From: Hedera helix | Taxonomy: Eukaryota; Streptophyta; Magnoliopsida; Apiales; Araliaceae | Length of the DNA: 64,000 bases | Assembly (NCBI GenBank): GCA_947179155.2 | Contig: OX359273.1 | Location: forward strand, 12,529,501-12,593,500 | Direction of reading: 5' to 3' | In this document: positions 61,446 to 64,000 of the stretch, piece by piece | Layout of the letters: every line of letters starts with the position of its first letter | Numbering within the stretch: the stretch's first letter is position 1 | Position numbers and translations under genes: made by a program | Notes under the pieces: generated by a model | What the model saw: only the letters and a program-made list of their open reading frames with translations | Told to the model about the DNA's origin: nothing | The model's database searches: none

Positions 61446-62633
61446 TAACATTTTAATCATTAACATATGGTATTGAATTTAGTGTCACTAATTTTGCATC
61501 TATGTTTCTAAATGTTTCTCCTTTCCGTTGCAGATTACACATTCAAAATGTCTGTACCCGAACCCGAATGTAAGTTTCAATAACATATTAGTTTCCTTAA
61601 AAGTAAATATATTGCTCCCTCTATTTCAAAAAAAAATCAAAATAATAAAGAGTACCATTTACAAAAGAAAATTATTTTGACCACAAAAAGAGTCGATTTT
61701 TTTTATTGATACCAGTATAAAATTTACAACTATTATTAAAGGGGTAAAATGAAACAAAAATATATCCTTAATATTTTTGTAAATTTTTTAAATGTGATTC
61801 TTTTGTGGGACAGATGGAGTATTATACAGGGTTCTACAAAACAGTTTACTTGACAATACCTTGGAAATTAGATCATAAAACATGTATTAGAGGAAATAGA
61901 AAGAGTGTTGAAAAAGGTATGTGATGCACACCAACTACCACTTGTTCAGTCCTGGGTGCTTGAGAACTACAGCAGTACACCTGCCTACAATGAAATCCAG
62001 GAAAACAGAGATTGCATGGCTGTGGCCAAGTATGCAGTTGCTGGTAAATACAAGTGGAAAAAAATCGCTAATCTGTATTGGGAGTTGTGGTTGAAGAAAG
62101 ATCAAGGCATTGTTGGCAAGGCACTGCTATCCCACAAACTGTGCTTCTGTAAGGATATAACACAATTTAGCATGACTGACTACCCCTTGGTACACTATGC
62201 ACGTAACTGTGGACCAGTCGGCAGTTTTACAATATGTTTGCATAACTTTATCACAGGAAATAGGGATTATGTGCTGGAGTTCTTTCTGCCCTCTCTGGAA
62301 ATGGGTAGTAAAGATCCTGTGACTTTGTTGAATGGTCTATTGGCGACATTGAAGGATCATTTCAATACTTTTAAAGTTGCTTCGGGGGAAGAATTGGGAA
62401 AAGAATTATCTGTCCAAGTTGTCAAGTCTTCTATACATGATGAATCTGATTCTTTTAAAATATGCCAAACCCCTGTGGTACAAAATGATGATAGTGATGA
62501 TCATTCTAGTGATGACTATTACACTATTTCTAGTTTCAAGAAATATATGCAGACTAAACCGTCTTGTGGGCCCAAGAAATTATGTAACTGGGTATTCTTA
62601 ACCGAAGATGATTACCCCCACATACCAACTTGA

Positions 62634-62751
62634 AGTTTATCATCCTCGAGTAAGTCTCCATCTGTAACTCAATAAAAACTATGATGTGCATATTCTTTTA
62701 ATTGATCTCTTCATCAATATTATAATACTAAATATTAAAGTATTATAATAG
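62634..62751 (+). other. Short spacer between NLP modules with donor- and acceptor-like sites
   Basis: Only 118 bases separate the stop of module 1 from module 2. A consensus donor GTAAGT lies at 62650, 17 bases after the stop, and an acceptor ATAATAG ends at 62751. AATAAA is present at 62670. This is either an intron linking modules in one ancestral gene or a very short intergenic region. Confidence 0.4.
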
Positions 62752-64000
62752 GTTTTACTGGTTTTATTCCTGAAATCCTTGGGAAACATACTGAGGTTAT
62801 ACAAAAGATTGCATTTGCTCTTAGCAACGATAAGTCTTCGGTTTACATAGGCGAAGAATATTTAATTCAGTTTTGGGCACCCATAACATAGGGGGCAGGT
62901 GCATCCTTAAAACTTCGGGCCAACCTTTTGCTCTTAACAAACTTCACAGAGGACTCTGTGCATATTGGAAGCACTCACTGAGTTATGAATTTCTTGTGGA
63001 GGAAAATGGCAAAGTAGAAAAAGACCAACTTGGTATTATTGGCCGCGTGTTCTGGTATAAATGGCCAGAATCAACTCCTGGCGTGTCCTTTTACACTGAA
63101 AAAGGGCATCCACGGAGGAATGATGCTTTACGTCATGGCGTATCAGGATCTATAGCTATACCCGTGTTTGATTCTTCTGGTTGGTGCTGTGTTGGTGTTC
63201 TTGAGATCATTAGCACGGGTGCATTCATTGATTATGAATTGTATGCAGCTTATGATGTAATTACTAAGGTTTGTACTACTAAATTACTATCTTCTTCATT
63301 GGTCTCTTCTTGGTGAATGGAAAAAATATCAGTAAAAGAAATTAGTTTTGGCTTAATTTTCTTCATGGAAAATTGAGTATATAGCTTTGAGAGTGCCTTT
63401 TGGATATAATTTGCAAACTAATTTTATACTCTTACCGACATTAGAATTCTTTTTTTTTTCTAATGTTTATAAATATTTTAAAACTTTTATATCATTAAAG
63501 TATATAAATTCTTCAAATTTTGCTCTCATTGAAAGTAAAATCTGCACAAAATGTGTTATTGGTGGCAATAATTTCCCATCATAGACAGCTACATGCTTTT
63601 CTGGAAATCTGGTTTGAACTAAACATTTCAAGAAGAAAAAAGCCGTTATCTATTTACTATGTATCCATCCCAACACTATGTTTATTTTAATGGCACTACT
63701 TTCTAATCGCAGATCCCCCTTTTTCTCGTAGATAGTTGATCTGAAGATTCCACCATGGATTGCCAAGGAAGAAATGAATGTAAGTTTCAGTGTCAAATGC
63801 TCAATTTTGGATTCTATTAAACTCGTGTTTGATTACATGTCAAATTTATATTTACTTGACCATGGTAAGAAGGTCCTTGAAGGATTAGAACCTGCGCTAA
63901 ATGAAATCAATCAAGTGTTGGAAGTGGTGTGATATGTATTCGCTTCCTCTTGTTCAGTGCTGGGTACCGTGGAGTTTTTGTCGTGCTGTGGTTTGTTGTG
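62752..64000 (+). pseudogene. NLP sensor region, module 2, disrupted and cut by the window end
   Basis: Exons are proposed at 62752-63268, 63732-63779 and from about 63870 to beyond 64000, with the same phases and order as module 1. Exon 1 encodes FIPEILGKHTEVIQKIAFAL, the YLIQFWAP stretch, GGRCILKTSGQPFALNKLHR, GRVFWYKWPESTPGVSFYT, GSIAIPVFDSSGWCCVGVLE, typical of the NLP N-terminal GAF-like domain. Exon 2 encodes IVDLKIPPWIAKEEMN. Exon 3 encodes EPALNEINQVLEVV and then, out of frame, DMYSLPLVQCWVPW. Disruptions: a one-base loss near 62887 giving TAG after FWAPIT, and a one-base shift near 63927 giving TGA at 63930. It keeps the Trp codon that module 1 lost. The RWP-RK domain, if any, would lie beyond the window. 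Sequencing error at these points cannot be excluded. Confidence 0.75.

Larger units (their letters stand above)
57901..62633 (+). pseudogene. NIN-like protein (NLP) sensor region, module 1, disrupted
   Basis: Exons are proposed at 57901-58356, 61534-61569 and 61872-62633, all with AG and GT borders and matching phases. Exon 1 shows the NLP N-terminal GAF-like domain (LLIQFWGQ, LTTRDQPFALTKLDRGSLEYR, LGLPGRVFQNK, STPNVSYYS, LALPVFEHSVCDLLGVLELVS). Exon 3 shows the second conserved part (VCDAHQLPLVQSWVLE, GKALLSHKLCFCKDITQFSM, YPLVHYARNCG, YVLEFFLPSLE). Exon 1 has a one-base frameshift near 58016 and a TGA at 58183 replacing a conserved Trp. Exon 3 is open but ends at 62633 after an acidic tail, with no RWP-RK or PB1 domain. 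NLPs are nitrate-responsive transcription factors whose N-terminal region serves in sensing and activation. Without RWP-RK any product would not bind DNA. The 3.2 kb gap between exons 1 and 2 holds a TRIM-like element. Confidence 0.75.

Overview
This is AT-rich nuclear DNA from a flowering plant, almost certainly a eudicot. The evidence is GT-AG introns in plant-type genes (a VPS18-like first exon, a DUF1218 membrane protein, NIN-like-protein GAF fragments), plant LTR retrotransposons primed by initiator tRNA-Met, TATA boxes of the CTATAAATA type, and CACTA-like ends. Species cannot be fixed from the sequence. There are no bacterial operons, CRISPR arrays or rRNA genes, and I saw no tRNA gene.

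Layout. 1-1.7 kb: promoter side and first exon of a VPS18 homologue whose remaining exons are not visible. 1.7-3.66 kb: non-coding DNA ending in a CACTA-like terminus. 3.66-34.15 kb: a nest of LTR retrotransposons. Its core is one minus-strand Ty3/gypsy chromovirus (16441-28716, Tekay/Del-like, LTRs about 3.9 kb) with a broken gag-pol and an extra coiled-coil ORF upstream of gag. It sits in an older minus-strand LTR that also received a solo LTR (29452-33319, duplication GCTCC). 36.3-38.1 kb: the only gene that looks intact, a three-exon DUF1218 gene on the minus strand. 40357-43235: a solo LTR with duplication TCATA. 43.2-46.2 kb: degraded retroelement-like sequence. 46.2-57.1 kb: a second nest, with a solo LTR (46302-50314) and a complete, young, gag-only element (51636-57052, duplication TTAAA) whose 326-residue Gag is uninterrupted. 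57.9-64 kb: tandem NLP-like sensor modules, damaged by frameshifts and stops, without an RWP-RK domain inside the window, and with a TRIM-like element in a large intron.

How the parts relate. The full-length gypsy element could not supply proteins now: it has ten premature stops and a frameshift. Its LTRs nevertheless differ by only about 1%, so it was probably moved in trans or mutated fast by cytosine deamination. The gag-only element also needs pol from elsewhere. Three solo LTRs beside two two-LTR elements show frequent LTR-LTR recombination. The most unusual items are the extra coiled-coil ORF, the pol-less element with intact Gag, the tail-to-tail LTR hairpin near 15.18 kb, the CpG-rich palindromic blocks shared by four LTRs, and the repeated NLP sensor modules.
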